64,000 nucleotides of DNA from Candidatus Fimadaptatus faecigallinarum (GTDB lineage Bacteria > Bacillota > Clostridia > Christensenellales > Aristaeellaceae): assembly GCA_018714445.1 (NCBI GenBank), contig DVNK01000038.1, positions 23,193-87,192 on the forward strand, in the 5' to 3' direction. The notes below the pieces were generated by a model. The model searched no databases. It saw only the letters and a program-made list of their open reading frames with translations, and was not told the origin of the DNA. The position numbers were made by a program, and so were the translations under genes. Below are positions 34,603 through 43,429 of the stretch, piece after piece (the first letter of the stretch is position 1; every line of letters begins with the position of its first letter).

Positions 34603-36222
34603 ATGCGAGTAGTAACCCCAAGTCAAATGCAACAACTCGAACAGCGCTTCATGCGCGAACAGGGCGTGGAATCGTTCGAGCTGATGGCGCGCGCCGCCGA
34701 TGGGCTGGCCGATGCGGCTGTGCGGCTGCTCGGACGCGCGAACTGGCCGCCGCAGGACGCCGGCGTGCCGCTGGATCTGCCCAAGCTGACCGGCATGAGC
34801 GCAGTGGTGTGCTGTGGGCCGGGCGCAAACGGCGGCGACGGCTGGGCACTGGCCTGGCGGTTGTACGACATGAACTGCGAGGTGCTCGCGCTGACGCACG
34901 GCACGCCCACGCCCGGTTCCGCCGCGCATCGCAACTATCTTGAGTGCGCCGCAAGCTGGCGCTCGATACGCATAATCGACCTAGCCGGCGCACAGCTCGG
35001 CGACCCCGAGGACGGTCAGGCGCTTATTGAGTATCTGACCGGGCTGTGCGGCACCGCGATGCTGCGCGCGCAGCTGTGCGTGGACGCGCTGTTCGGCACC
35101 GAGCTGAGCCGCCCGCTGAGCGGCGTGTACCTGGGCATGAGCCGCCTTATGGCGCTGATAGCCGAAAGCGGCGCGCGGGTGCTGGCTGTGGACATACCCT
35201 CGGGGCTGGACGGCGCGACCGGCGCCGACACCGGCGCATGCCCCGCCGACATGACCGTCACGTTCCAACACCTCAAGCGCGGTCAGCTGTTCGGCAGCGG
35301 CCAGGACGTATGCGGTGAACTGATCTGCCATGACATAGGCATACCCGATGCCTATGCCCCCGCCGATGCGCCGGAGTACCTGCGCCCGGCCGACGTGCGC
35401 ATGCCCCGGCGACGCCATGACTCACACAAGGGCACATACGGACATTTGCTGACGGTCGCAGGCTCGCACGACTACGCCGGAGCGGCACTGCTGTGCGTGA
35501 CCAGCGCGCTGCGCGCCGGAGCCGGGCTGGTCACGGCCGGCTGCGTGGCCGAGCTGCGGCCGCTGTTGCAGCTGAGTGCGCCGTCGGCCATGGCGCTGAA
35601 GCTGTGCGACGCCGACGTATTCGACAATTCCGCCGTGGAGCGCGCCCGCGACGCGCTGCCCGGCAAGACCGCGCTGGCGATAGGCCCGGGCATGACCCGC
35701 CGCGCCGCGCCGGAACTGCTGGCACTGCTGCTGAGCAGCGGTCTGCCCGCCGTGGTGGATGCCGACGCGCTCAACCTTATAGCGCTCAACCCCGACCTGC
35801 GCGCGCTGCTCGGACCGCGCCATGTGCTCACGCCGCATCCGGGCGAGATGGCGCGGCTGCTCGGACGCGCGGTAGCCGATCCGGCGGCCGACGCTCGCGC
35901 GCTGGCAGCCGAGTGCGGTTGCGTCGTGCTGCTCAAGGGCTGCGCGACCTGCATCAGCGACGGCACGCGCGACTACATGATGAATCCCGGCGTGCCCGGC
36001 ATGGCGTGCGGCGGCAGCGGCGACGTGCTGACCGGCGTGATAGGCGCGCTGCTGGCGCAGGGCATTGAACCGCTGCGCGCGGCGGCGTGGGGCGCGCTGC
36101 TGCATGGCCGAGCCGGCGCGCGCGCGCAGTCCCGCCTAGGCGAGGTGTCCATGAACGCCTCCGACATAGTGACCGAACTGCCCGGTGCCTTCATGGAGTC
36201 CATGGCCGCGGCGCGGCGCTGA
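34603..36222 (+). CDS. nnr: Bifunctional NAD(P)H-hydrate repair enzyme
   Basis: A 539-residue fusion of an N-terminal epimerase (YjeF_N; CCGPGANGGDGWALAWRL, DIPSGLDGATGA) and a C-terminal ADP/ATP-dependent dehydratase (carbohydrate-kinase fold; HKGTYGHLLTVAGSHDYAGAALLCV, CGGSGDVLTGVIGALLAQG). It repairs hydrated NADH and NADPH. CAGGAGG lies before the ATG at 34603. acpS just upstream is a frequent neighbour. Confidence 0.97.
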   Translation: MRVVTPSQMQQLEQRFMREQGVESFELMARAADGLADAAVRLLGRANWPPQDAGVPLDLPKLTGMSAVVCCGPGANGGDGWALAWRLYDMNCEVLALTHGTPTPGSAAHRNYLECAASWRSIRIIDLAGAQLGDPEDGQALIEYLTGLCGTAMLRAQLCVDALFGTELSRPLSGVYLGMSRLMALIAESGARVLAVDIPSGLDGATGADTGACPADMTVTFQHLKRGQLFGSGQDVCGELICHDIGIPDAYAPADAPEYLRPADVRMPRRRHDSHKGTYGHLLTVAGSHDYAGAALLCVTSALRAGAGLVTAGCVAELRPLLQLSAPSAMALKLCDADVFDNSAVERARDALPGKTALAIGPGMTRRAAPELLALLLSSGLPAVVDADALNLIALNPDLRALLGPRHVLTPHPGEMARLLGRAVADPAADARALAAECGCVVLLKGCATCISDGTRDYMMNPGVPGMACGGSGDVLTGVIGALLAQGIEPLRAAAWGALLHGRAGARAQSRLGEVSMNASDIVTELPGAFMESMAAARR

Positions 36223-36284
36223 TCGATATGTGCATGCCGCACGTACACCCATGCCAGCCGCGCGGCGGCACCGGCCGTACGCTT

Positions 36285-36530
36285 GCGCCGGACATACAAT
36301 CGCACCAAACGTTCACCCATACCAACCGTATATCCGCGCCAACCATACACCTGCGCCAAATGTTCACGCACACCAACCGTTCACATGCACCAACTGCACA
36401 CCCACGCCAACCGTTCACCCGCGCCAACCGCACACCCGCGCCAACCGCACACCCGCGCCAACCGTTCACCCGCACCAACCGCACACCCGCACCAACCGCA
36501 CACCCACGCCAACCGCTGCTCCCCGCACTG
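36285..36530. repeat. 15-bp tandem array
   Basis: Contiguous units of CCAACCGCACACCCG and the variant CCAACCGTTCACCCG, about 16 copies, the most regular part being 36400-36520. There are no spacers, so this is not a CRISPR. It lies upstream of the toxin-antitoxin operator. Confidence 0.93.
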
Positions 36531-36598
36531 CGCCAACCTAGCGCAAACATTCCCGGTTCGCCGGCGCACATCATTTCGCGATGCATACATATCCGGGC

Positions 36599-36620
36599 GG
36601 TATATCGCGTAGGATATACC
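36599..36620 (+). promoter_or_regulatory. Operator palindrome upstream of the antitoxin gene
   Basis: GGTATATC and GATATACC are perfect 8-base inverted arms separated by six bases, 30 bases before the antitoxin start. Ribbon-helix-helix antitoxins usually autorepress from such sites. It overlaps TATA-like -10 elements. Confidence 0.7.
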
Positions 36621-36650
36621 ATTGAGCGCGGCGCGCACGGGAAGGCGGGG

Positions 36651-36938
36651 ATGCAAATGGCGGCCAGCAAGGTGCTCATATCGCTGCCGCCCGGGCTGTG
36701 CCGGGAGGCCGACGAATTCGCGCATCAGCACGGCATGACGCGCAGCGAGCTTATGCGCCGGGCGCTGAAACAATATCTGGCGCTTGAGCATAGACTGGAA
36801 CTGAGGGCCGAGTTGAAGCGGGGCTATATCGAAATGGCCCAGCTCAACCAATCGCTCGCCGAGGCGGCGCTGCCGCTGGACGAGGAAGCCCTCGACCTCT
36901 ATGAGCAGAGCTTGCGGAGCGTGAATAGGAATGATTAG
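36651..36938 (+). CDS. Ribbon-helix-helix antitoxin (EndoAI/MazE-like)
   Basis: A 95-residue protein. The N-terminal half ([36 protein letters not shown]) is a CopG-type ribbon-helix-helix DNA-binding domain, and the C-terminal helix would neutralise the toxin. GGAAGG lies upstream of the first ATG; a second ATG two codons later is possible. It overlaps the toxin gene by eight bases. Confidence 0.9.
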   Translation: MQMAASKVLISLPPGLCREADEFAHQHGMTRSELMRRALKQYLALEHRLELRAELKRGYIEMAQLNQSLAEAALPLDEEALDLYEQSLRSVNRND

Positions 36939-37278
36939 ACGGGGCGATATCTACTGCGCCGACCTAAATCCCATAATCGGCTCGGAGCAGGGCGGTGTGC
37001 GCCCTGTGCTGGTGCTGCAAAACGACGTGGGCAATCGCTTCAGCCCCACCGTGATAGTGGCTGCGATAACCTCGCAGATAGGCAAGGCGCGCCTGCCCAC
37101 GCACGTCGAGATCCGCGAGGGCGACTGCGGGCTGGAATGGGATTCAGTAATACTCACCGAACAGCTGCGCACTATCGACAAGCGTCGCCTGCGCGACAAG
37201 ATGGGCACGCTGCCCCCCGACAAGGTCGACGACGTCGAGCGCGCGCTGAAGATCTCACTGGGCATAATACCGGTATAA
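36931..37278 (+). CDS. MazF/EndoA-type mRNA interferase toxin
   Basis: A 115-residue endoribonuclease closely matching EndoA/NdoA. Conserved residues are in [22 protein letters not shown] (Arg24) and VAAITSQ (Thr47), the catalytic pair in this family. [16 protein letters not shown] forms the second signature. It starts within the antitoxin gene and follows it by translational coupling. Confidence 0.96.
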   Translation: MIRRGDIYCADLNPIIGSEQGGVRPVLVLQNDVGNRFSPTVIVAAITSQIGKARLPTHVEIREGDCGLEWDSVILTEQLRTIDKRRLRDKMGTLPPDKVDDVERALKISLGIIPV

Positions 37279-37310
37279 AGTACTTGCGCCGCGCGCGAAA
37301 GGAGCTTTGG

Positions 37311-38171
37311 ATGACACTCAGGCTTACAAGCGAAAAATTCCGGGACGCAGCCGCTCGGGCGCTGTACATAGCGCTGGGGCTGCTGCTGACCACGCTGGGT
37401 TACCGGATGTTTCTGATACCCAATGACATAGCGCCCGGCGGCTTTACGGGCATTGGCCAGCTGGTCAATGCGCTGACGGGCTGGCCGGTGGGCACGGTCG
37501 TGCTGATACTGAACGTGCCGCTGTTCGCATTGGGGCTCAGATCGATGGGCTGGCGGTTTGCGCTGGGGTCGCTGGTGGCGACGTTTTTGCTGTCGGCGAT
37601 GCTTGACTGGCTGCCCACGCCCTACACTTCGGACGACATGGTGCTCTCGACGATATTCGGCGGCATACTTTCGGGCGCGGGATTCGGACTGATACTGCGC
37701 GGCGGCGCGTCCACCGGCGGCACTGACATGCTGGCCAAGATAATTCACGAGCGATTGCGCTTTGTCAAGGTCGGCATGGTGATGTTTGCGGTGGACTTTA
37801 TGGTGGTGTTTGCATCGATGTTCGTGTTCGACGTGACGCGGGCGATGTACGCGGTGATAGCGCTGTTCATATCGACCTGGGTGATGGACCGGGTCATAGA
37901 CGGCCTCAACACCGCCAAAGCCTACTTCGTCATATCGCAAAATTCGGCGCAGATCAGCCGCCGCGTACAGGCGGAACTCGAGCATGGCGTGACCGCACTC
38001 AAGGGGCGCGGCGAGTACTCGGGCGCGGACATGGACGTGCTGCTGTGCGTGGTGTACCGGTTCGAGGCGCCCCAGCTCAAGCGCATCATATCCGAATGCG
38101 ACGAGCGCGCCTTCGTGATTGCCACCGACGTGCACGAGGCGCTGGGCGAGGGCTTCGAGCGCTATACCTGA
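37311..38171 (+). CDS. YitT-family membrane protein
   Basis: A 286-residue protein with about five to six membrane segments and the DUF2179 cytoplasmic tail (HGVTALKGRGEYSGADMDVLLCVV). FLIPNDIAPGGFTGIGQL and GGASTGGTDMLAKII are YitT family motifs. Function is unknown. GAAAGGAGC precedes the ATG; it follows the toxin gene by 32 bases, likely in the same transcript. Confidence 0.93.
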   Translation: MTLRLTSEKFRDAAARALYIALGLLLTTLGYRMFLIPNDIAPGGFTGIGQLVNALTGWPVGTVVLILNVPLFALGLRSMGWRFALGSLVATFLLSAMLDWLPTPYTSDDMVLSTIFGGILSGAGFGLILRGGASTGGTDMLAKIIHERLRFVKVGMVMFAVDFMVVFASMFVFDVTRAMYAVIALFISTWVMDRVIDGLNTAKAYFVISQNSAQISRRVQAELEHGVTALKGRGEYSGADMDVLLCVVYRFEAPQLKRIISECDERAFVIATDVHEALGEGFERYT

Positions 38172-38225
38172 TCGTGCGGCGCCTACCGGACCCATTTGAA
38201 CCAGGCGGCACCGGCGCTACGCGCA

Positions 38226-38279
38226 CAAAAGCATTGCCGCACGCGTGCGGGCGATCTGCCGCCGCGTGCGGCGCTTTTG
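38226..38279. terminator. Bidirectional hairpin after yitT
   Basis: CAAAAGC..CCGCACGCG pairs with CGCGTGCGG..GCTTTTG across a short loop (stem about 16 bp with a small bulge), 55 bases beyond the yitT stop. The A- and T-runs in the stem allow termination from either side. Confidence 0.85.
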
Positions 38280-38570
38280 CATTTGCGGGGCCTGCCGGCG
38301 CGGGGGTTTACTGAGGCCGCGCATACGGCGGCGCACAGTGCCGGCTCAGCGCGGCGCACCGGGCTTATACTGGAGGCGGCGCCGGGTGACAGCATTGCAA
38401 GCCGCCGGCATGCTTGCTCCGCAGAAGTCGCCTGCCAGCGGCCTGAACGTCCGGCGTGGCTGCTGCGGTTTGGGGTATGTTGGGATGCCGGTGGTGCTAA
38501 TATCCGGCTGCGGCCAACACGCATGTCGGGATGCCAATGCCGTAAATGCCCGGCGCGGCTAACATATTTG

Positions 38571-39200
38571 CGCTTATGCGACGTCGCGCAGTGCCCTGCC
38601 CACAGCGCCATCACTTGCACAGGCGCGCAAACAGTTCAGGCCACCAGTCGTACAGCGCGCAATTGTTCAGAGTCGACTGGCAGGCAAGCATTCTGCATTC
38701 TTATTCATTGCTTTGCAATCATAATCAAGCTTAATATGGGCGCTTATGCGACGTCGCGCAATACCCTGCACACAGCGCCGCATGCGCCGTCACTTGCACA
38801 GTAACATGAACACGGTTCATGCCGCCGGTCGTACAGCGCATGAATCGTTCAGCGCCGGACGGCAGACAAGCCCTTTGCATTCTTATGCATTGCTTTGCAA
38901 CCATAATCAAGCTTAATATGGGCGCGTATGCAGCTCCGTGCAATGCCCTGCCCACAGCGCCGCATGCGCTTTCATTTGCACAGGCGCGCAAACAATTCAT
39001 GCCGCCGGTCGTACAGCGCATGAATCGTTCAGCGCCGAACGGCAGACAAGCCCTTTGCATTCTTATGCACTGATTTGCAATCATAATCAAGCTTAATATG
39101 GGCGCTTACGCGACGTCGCGCAATGCCCTGCCCACAGCGCCGCATGCGCCGTCACTTGCACAAGCGCGCAAACAGTTCAGGCCGCCGGTCGTCAAAATAG
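38571..39200 (-). repeat. 170-182 bp tandem copies of the nitrilase gene's 3' end
   Basis: Units start at 38571, 38741, 38923 and 39103 (CGCTTATGCGACGTCG). The last runs into the nitrilase gene, where CTTGCACAAGCGCGCAAAC and AGTTCAGGCCGCCGGTCGTC encode its C-terminus DDRRPELFARLCK. The earlier units carry the same block (for example at 38611, 38793 and 38977), so the gene's last codons have been copied downstream three times. Confidence 0.94.
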
Positions 39201-39853
39201 CCGATGCGCTTGGCCGCGCTGTCCGTTATGTCAATGTCCACGCTCACGCTGCCGCGCGCGTCGCGCACCTCGCACAGCGGCACGCCCTGCGCCGTATACG
39301 CAAACGCTATCGGTATCGAACCGCACCGGTGCGAACACCCCGCGATGCACACCTCGTTCTCTATCGCTCGCGCCCGCGCCAGCGCCAGCCACTGGCCGCA
39401 CTGCATATCGTCATGCATGCCCGTGCCGATCAGGTTGAGCATGAGCGCCGGATGTTCCAGCTCCATAATGCGCGCAACCTCGGGAAAGTGCACCTCGTAG
39501 CATATCGGCACGCCTATCGGCCCCAGCGACGTGCGCAGACAGCGTATGCCATCGCCGCTGCCGCGGCCCTTGGCGCGCTCGCCGCCGGTCAGTATGCACT
39601 TGGTATATGTATCCACTATGCGGCCCTGTTCTATCGCCAGCGCCCGCTCAAATGCGTGCTGGCCGCGCTCGTCGCGGTAGCCGGCGATTATGCGCGCGCC
39701 GCTAGAACGCGCCAGACTCAGCGCTGCCTCCAGCGTGGCGTCATGCAGAAAGCTCTCCGGAAACACGTACAGGTCAGCCTCGCACTGCGTCAGCACGCGC
39801 TCGAGTTCGCGCAGTTCGCAGCCGCGCTCCGGCACCGCAAGATACAGCTTCAT
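39152..39853 (-). CDS. Carbon-nitrogen hydrolase (nitrilase superfamily)
   Basis: A 233-residue amidase. The triad is Glu33 (FPESF), Lys85 (DTYTKCIL) and Cys118 (GVPICYEVHFPE). The substrate is unknown; it may release ammonia from small amides. Its C-terminal codons form part of the downstream tandem array. The RBS (GAAAGGCGG) is spaced about 10 bases from the ATG. Confidence 0.9.
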   Translation of the reverse strand: MKLYLAVPERGCELRELERVLTQCEADLYVFPESFLHDATLEAALSLARSSGARIIAGYRDERGQHAFERALAIEQGRIVDTYTKCILTGGERAKGRGSGDGIRCLRTSLGPIGVPICYEVHFPEVARIMELEHPALMLNLIGTGMHDDMQCGQWLALARARAIENEVCIAGCSHRCGSIPIAFAYTAQGVPLCEVRDARGSVSVDIDITDSAAKRIGYFDDRRPELFARLCK

Positions 39854-40310
39854 ATTGCAAAACCGCCTTTCATACTATATTTGATATGTTGCCCGGGCGT
39901 GCCGCCGCGGCCTGCCGCCTCAATTTGTGCGCCGCCGGCAAGGCTCCACACTGCCCGCCGCCAGGTCCTGCCGGCGCCTCTGCATCCGGCAACTCGCGCG
40001 CCATCAAACCGCCGCGCTCAAATCAATCGCCTGAAACTCATCTCCAGGTCGCGGCGCGTTCGACACGCATCACTCCCATATGCTCAATCCGCTTTCACGG
40101 CAGCGCGTCAGTGCGGCCTAACTTGCGCGGTCTGTCGCACTTAACCCCGTAGGCGCCTTTGTTCATGGCCTGGCGCCGACCCGCTCCCATGCCCGCGAAT
40201 CGTCTTGCCTGCTACCGCTTTACGCCTGTCGATTTGCAGCCTTTCCCGGCCGCATCGGCAGCGCGGCTCGATTTGCGCCGTCGGTCGCCATACAAGCCCG
40301 CGTCGCCATA
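39854..40310. other. Non-coding gap, no gene seen
   Basis: About 450 bases between the nitrilase start and the next terminator. Loose GCGCGG..GTC and CAATTTGTGCG-like motifs suggest a decayed array. Confidence 0.5.
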
Positions 40311-40346
40311 AAACAAAGGGAAGCCATGGCGCATGCCACAGCTCCC
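40311..40346 (-). terminator. Terminator of the F420-ligase-like gene
   Basis: GGGAAGCCATGGC (40318-40330) and GCCACAGCTCCC (40335-40346) pair with one internal mismatch, followed on the minus strand by TTTGTTTTA. It lies 16 bases beyond the gene's stop. Confidence 0.85.
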
Positions 40347-40361
40347 CCGCACCGACGGCGC

Positions 40362-41555
40362 TTACTCGTCGGCAAAGTTGTCGAAATAGCCCTGTATGAA
40401 CACCACCGGCGTGCCCTTGTCGCCGCTGCCGCTCACCAGGTCGCACAGGCTGCCCAGCAGGTCGGTCAGGCGACGCGGCGTCGTGCCCTGCGACTCCATG
40501 CTGCCGGTCAGGTTTTGGGACTTGGCGCGTATCGCCTCGCGCGCGGCGCGGTCGGCGTCCTCGCCCGACATGCCCTTGAGCGCATTGTCGGCCAGGTACT
40601 TGAGCTTGAGCTCGTTGGGCGTGCCGTTCAGGCCCGCGGTGTAGCCCGGCGATACCACCGGATCGGCCAATTCCCAGATCTTGCCGACCGGATCCTTGAA
40701 CGCGCCGTCACCGTACACCATGACCTCTATGCGCTTGCCGGTCTTTTCGATCAGCCGGCGCTGCACGTCCTCGACGAACTCCTGGCAATTGCGCGGGAAC
40801 AGCTTGACCTTTTTGACGCCGCCCTTGTCGGTCGACAGGTTGGAGCCATACAGTCCATAGTCCGGATTGTAGCCGCTGCCGTCCACCGGCGACGACAGTA
40901 TGTCCGCCATGGAAATCGCAGTCTGCGCGCCCGCCGCCAGCAGCCGCCGGCAGGTGCGCGCGCGCGTATGTATGTCGCACGCTATAACGTGTTTGGTGTG
41001 CTTGAGCATTTCGCGGGGATCGTTGGCCAGGTATATCTCGGCGTTGGGCGCTATCTGCTTGTAGAGCGTCACGTAATCCACGCCCGTGAACGGATGCAGT
41101 ACCTCCGGGCCGAACAGCTCGCGATAGCGCTGCTCACTGAGCACGTCGGTCACCGGGTCTATGCCCTTCTCGTCCAGCATGTCCAGCGACACCAGGTGAT
41201 TGCCGACCTCGTCGGACGGATATGCCAGCTGTATGTACAGCTTATCCAGCCCGCGCGATATGCCCTCCAGCAGCAGCGAGAACCGGTTGCGGCTAAGTAT
41301 CGGCAGCACTATGCCGGCCACGCCGCCCGGGAACTTGCGCCGCACATCGGCGGCTATCTGCTCTACGGTCGCGTAATTGCCCTGCGTGCGCGCCAGCACC
41401 GATTCGGTGACCGCCAGCACGTCGCGGTCGTGAAACTCAAAGCCCTCAGCGCGCTGCGCCGCCAGCAGCGCCTCAATAACCAGTGCCGCCAGGTCGTCGC
41501 CTTCATTGAATATGGGCGTGCGTATGCCCCGCGCCACTGTGCCCACTGTTCTCAT
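40362..41555 (-). CDS. Coenzyme F420-0:L-glutamate ligase-like protein
   Basis: A 397-residue protein of the F420 ligase (CofE) family: VARGIRTPIFNEGDDLAALV at the N-terminus, LAVTESVLARTQGNYATVEQ and SGEDADRAAREAIRAKSQNL at the C-terminus. CofE adds glutamates to F420; here no other F420 genes are present, and a role in another glutamyl ligation is possible. AGGAGGA precedes the ATG. Confidence 0.82.
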   Translation of the reverse strand: MRTVGTVARGIRTPIFNEGDDLAALVIEALLAAQRAEGFEFHDRDVLAVTESVLARTQGNYATVEQIAADVRRKFPGGVAGIVLPILSRNRFSLLLEGISRGLDKLYIQLAYPSDEVGNHLVSLDMLDEKGIDPVTDVLSEQRYRELFGPEVLHPFTGVDYVTLYKQIAPNAEIYLANDPREMLKHTKHVIACDIHTRARTCRRLLAAGAQTAISMADILSSPVDGSGYNPDYGLYGSNLSTDKGGVKKVKLFPRNCQEFVEDVQRRLIEKTGKRIEVMVYGDGAFKDPVGKIWELADPVVSPGYTAGLNGTPNELKLKYLADNALKGMSGEDADRAAREAIRAKSQNLTGSMESQGTTPRRLTDLLGSLCDLVSGSGDKGTPVVFIQGYFDNFADE

Positions 41556-41682
41556 CTGAGTATTCCTCCTGTATCATGTCCGGCGCGACGCGCGCGCCCG
41601 CCGGATGTCCAGAATTGACTTTACGACTTATGATAGCATACTTTGGAGAGATTTACAAGTTGGGCAAATCGCGAGCGCGCCG

Positions 41683-41907
41683 TCAATCGTCCCGCCGCAC
41701 CGGCAGCCCGGCCACATATATCAGGCCCACTATATTTAGAAAGAATCCCGTCCAGAAATAGCCCGTATAGCCTTTCTTACCGGCCAGGCGGTGCGTTATA
41801 AATCCCATTATCGCGGCCATCAATATCACTATGAACAGCCATAGCCCCACCGCAATTAGCGCTCTTTGGCCCGCCACAGTAATGGCGTATTGCATGTCCG
41901 TAGTCAT
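41683..41907 (-). CDS. Small two-span membrane protein
   Basis: A 74-residue protein with two hydrophobic segments (LIAVGLWLFIVILMAAIMGFI and WTGFFLNIVGLIYVAG) around a loop with GKKGYTGY, a layout common among small Firmicutes membrane proteins of unknown function. The ATG at 41907 has AAGGGAG 11 bases upstream; a GTG at 41916 is closer to it but only two bases from the site. Confidence 0.75.
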   Translation of the reverse strand: MTTDMQYAITVAGQRALIAVGLWLFIVILMAAIMGFITHRLAGKKGYTGYFWTGFFLNIVGLIYVAGLPVRRDD

Positions 41908-41932
41908 GGTTAGCACTACTCCCTTCTGAAAT

Positions 41933-41960
41933 GTATTAAGCTGTATACATCGTATGACAA
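41933..41960 (-). promoter_or_regulatory. Promoter of the small membrane protein gene
   Basis: Minus strand: TTGTCA (41955-41960), 16-base spacer, TAATAC (41933-41938). Confidence 0.5.
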
Positions 41961-42041
41961 GCTGACCTTGCAGGTGATGATCGATATGGACGGATCGTCA
42001 GGATTTGATACATGCAAAAGGCGCGCCCACAGGCAGAGCGC

Positions 42042-42887
42042 TCACCTCCGCCCGGATATGCACGCATAGATCATTATGCCCGCCGCGACCGCCGCGTTGA
42101 GCGATTCGGCCCGGCCCGGCATCGGGAGCTTGAGCCGGTGCGTGGCCAGCGCGCGCACACCTTCTGACACGCCGCGCGCCTCGTTGCCTATGACCAGCGC
42201 CACATCGCCCCCCGGCAGGCCCTCAAAGAACGGCGCGCCATCCAACTGCGACGACACCACCGCACACCCCTGCCCGCGCAGTTCACCCAGCGCCTGCTCC
42301 AGATCGACCCGCAACGCCGGCACCCTGAACGCCGCGCCCATCGACGCCCGCAACACCTTGGGCGAAAACTCGTCCGGACAGCTGTTGCTCAACAGCAGCC
42401 CGTCAAATGCCGCCGCATCGCATGTGCGCCATATCGTGCCCACATTGCCGGGATCCTGCACGCCGTCCAGCGCCACGAGCAGCAATGCACGCCCCTGCGG
42501 ACAGCCGGACTGCGCGCGTTCCACCGGCGCGCCCGCAGACCGCGCGTCATCGCACTGCCGGCAGCCCCGCGCACGGCGGCACAGCTCGTCCAGCGTCACC
42601 GGCGCGGGCGGCTCGACCGCGGCCACTATGCCCTGCGGCGACACGGTCTCGCACAGGCTCTCCAGCACGTGCGGAGCGACGCTGAGCGCGCCCGGCCCGG
42701 CGAACTCCGCGTCCACTCGTGCCGGATCGTAGAGCACATCGCGCACCCTCAACCCGCACGCGCGCGCCTCCTCAAGCATCTTGCCGCCCTCTATCAGCAT
42801 GAGTCCCGCACGGCGGCGCGTGCGCGGTTCGCGCAGCGCGCGCAACGCCTTTACGCGCGGGTTCTGATTGCTAGTGATATCCGGCAT
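42042..42887 (-). CDS. TrmH/SpoU-family RNA 2'-O-methyltransferase
   Basis: A 281-residue SPOUT methyltransferase. Motif 1 NVGTIWRTCDAAAF, motif 2 VIGNEARGVS and motif 3 LPMPGRAESLNAAVAAGI, the trefoil knot residues, are all present. The N-terminal substrate domain (SNQNPRVKALRAL, MLIEGGKMLEEA) resembles rRNA methylases of the RlmB/TsnR type. The start at 42887 has GGAGGT 9 bases upstream. A perfect consensus promoter lies 55 bases before it. Confidence 0.92.
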   Translation of the reverse strand: MPDITSNQNPRVKALRALREPRTRRRAGLMLIEGGKMLEEARACGLRVRDVLYDPARVDAEFAGPGALSVAPHVLESLCETVSPQGIVAAVEPPAPVTLDELCRRARGCRQCDDARSAGAPVERAQSGCPQGRALLLVALDGVQDPGNVGTIWRTCDAAAFDGLLLSNSCPDEFSPKVLRASMGAAFRVPALRVDLEQALGELRGQGCAVVSSQLDGAPFFEGLPGGDVALVIGNEARGVSEGVRALATHRLKLPMPGRAESLNAAVAAGIMIYACISGRR

Positions 42888-42941
42888 GGGTGGGTACCTC
42901 CGCTTCTCGTCATGTGGCGGCGCACCACCGCCTCTACCGCC

Positions 42942-42970
42942 ATTATACTGCGCGCGCGACATGCTGTCAA
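42942..42970 (-). promoter_or_regulatory. Perfect consensus promoter of the RNA methylase gene
   Basis: Minus strand: TTGACA (42965-42970), 17-base spacer, TATAAT (42942-42947). Confidence 0.9.
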
Positions 42971-43395
42971 ACCGAGCGCAGTATATCAGTCTGGTTTCAG
43001 CACTGCGGCATTGAACGCTGCGTCGCGCAGCCGGGCACCCAAACGCGGGCCTGGCCGCGTCGATTATACGTTGGCATTCATGTCGCCGGCCGACATTTTG
43101 CCTTGCGAGGCTGGCCTTCGAATTGACGTCCTGGCCGGTTCAATGCCAGTCCGGCCGCGTTGATTCAAGTACGCTCGCTATTTCAAGGTCGGTCCCCGAG
43201 TCGTCGGTTTGCACGTCATAGTGCGGCCTGATGAGCCGTCGCGCACTCGCGGAGCTCGAGGCGGTCGCCGAGTCGTCGGCTTGCACGTCATGTTGCGAGG
43301 CGGGCCTTTGCGCCGATAGGCCGGCGGCTACCCCCTGAAGTCAGGCGCGCCAATTCCGGCCGGCCCGTTTTTATGCGCGTCCGACCGCACAGAAT
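42971..43395. other. Non-coding gap with a 72-bp direct repeat
   Basis: AGTCGTCGG followed by TTGCACGTCAT occurs at 43199 and again at 43271. I see no gene in this stretch. Confidence 0.5.
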
Positions 43396-43424
43396 CACGC
43401 CTGCCCTCAAGGGATGCAGGCGTG
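43396..43424 (-). terminator. Hairpin after hisC
   Basis: CACGCCTGC (43396-43404) pairs with GCAGGCGTG (43416-43424), 6 bases beyond the hisC stop. The U-tract is poor (ATTCTG). Confidence 0.55.
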
Positions 43425-43429
43425 AACGT

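Noticed and set aside
36285..36530. CRISPR array
   Set aside because: Units are contiguous 15-base repeats with no unique spacers, and no cas genes lie in the window. The 35-bp arrays at 7435-7945 and 48850-49440 also lack spacers.
42971..43395. A small gene between hisC and the RNA methylase
   Set aside because: No frame has both a start and a ribosome site; a 72-bp direct repeat explains the apparent structure.
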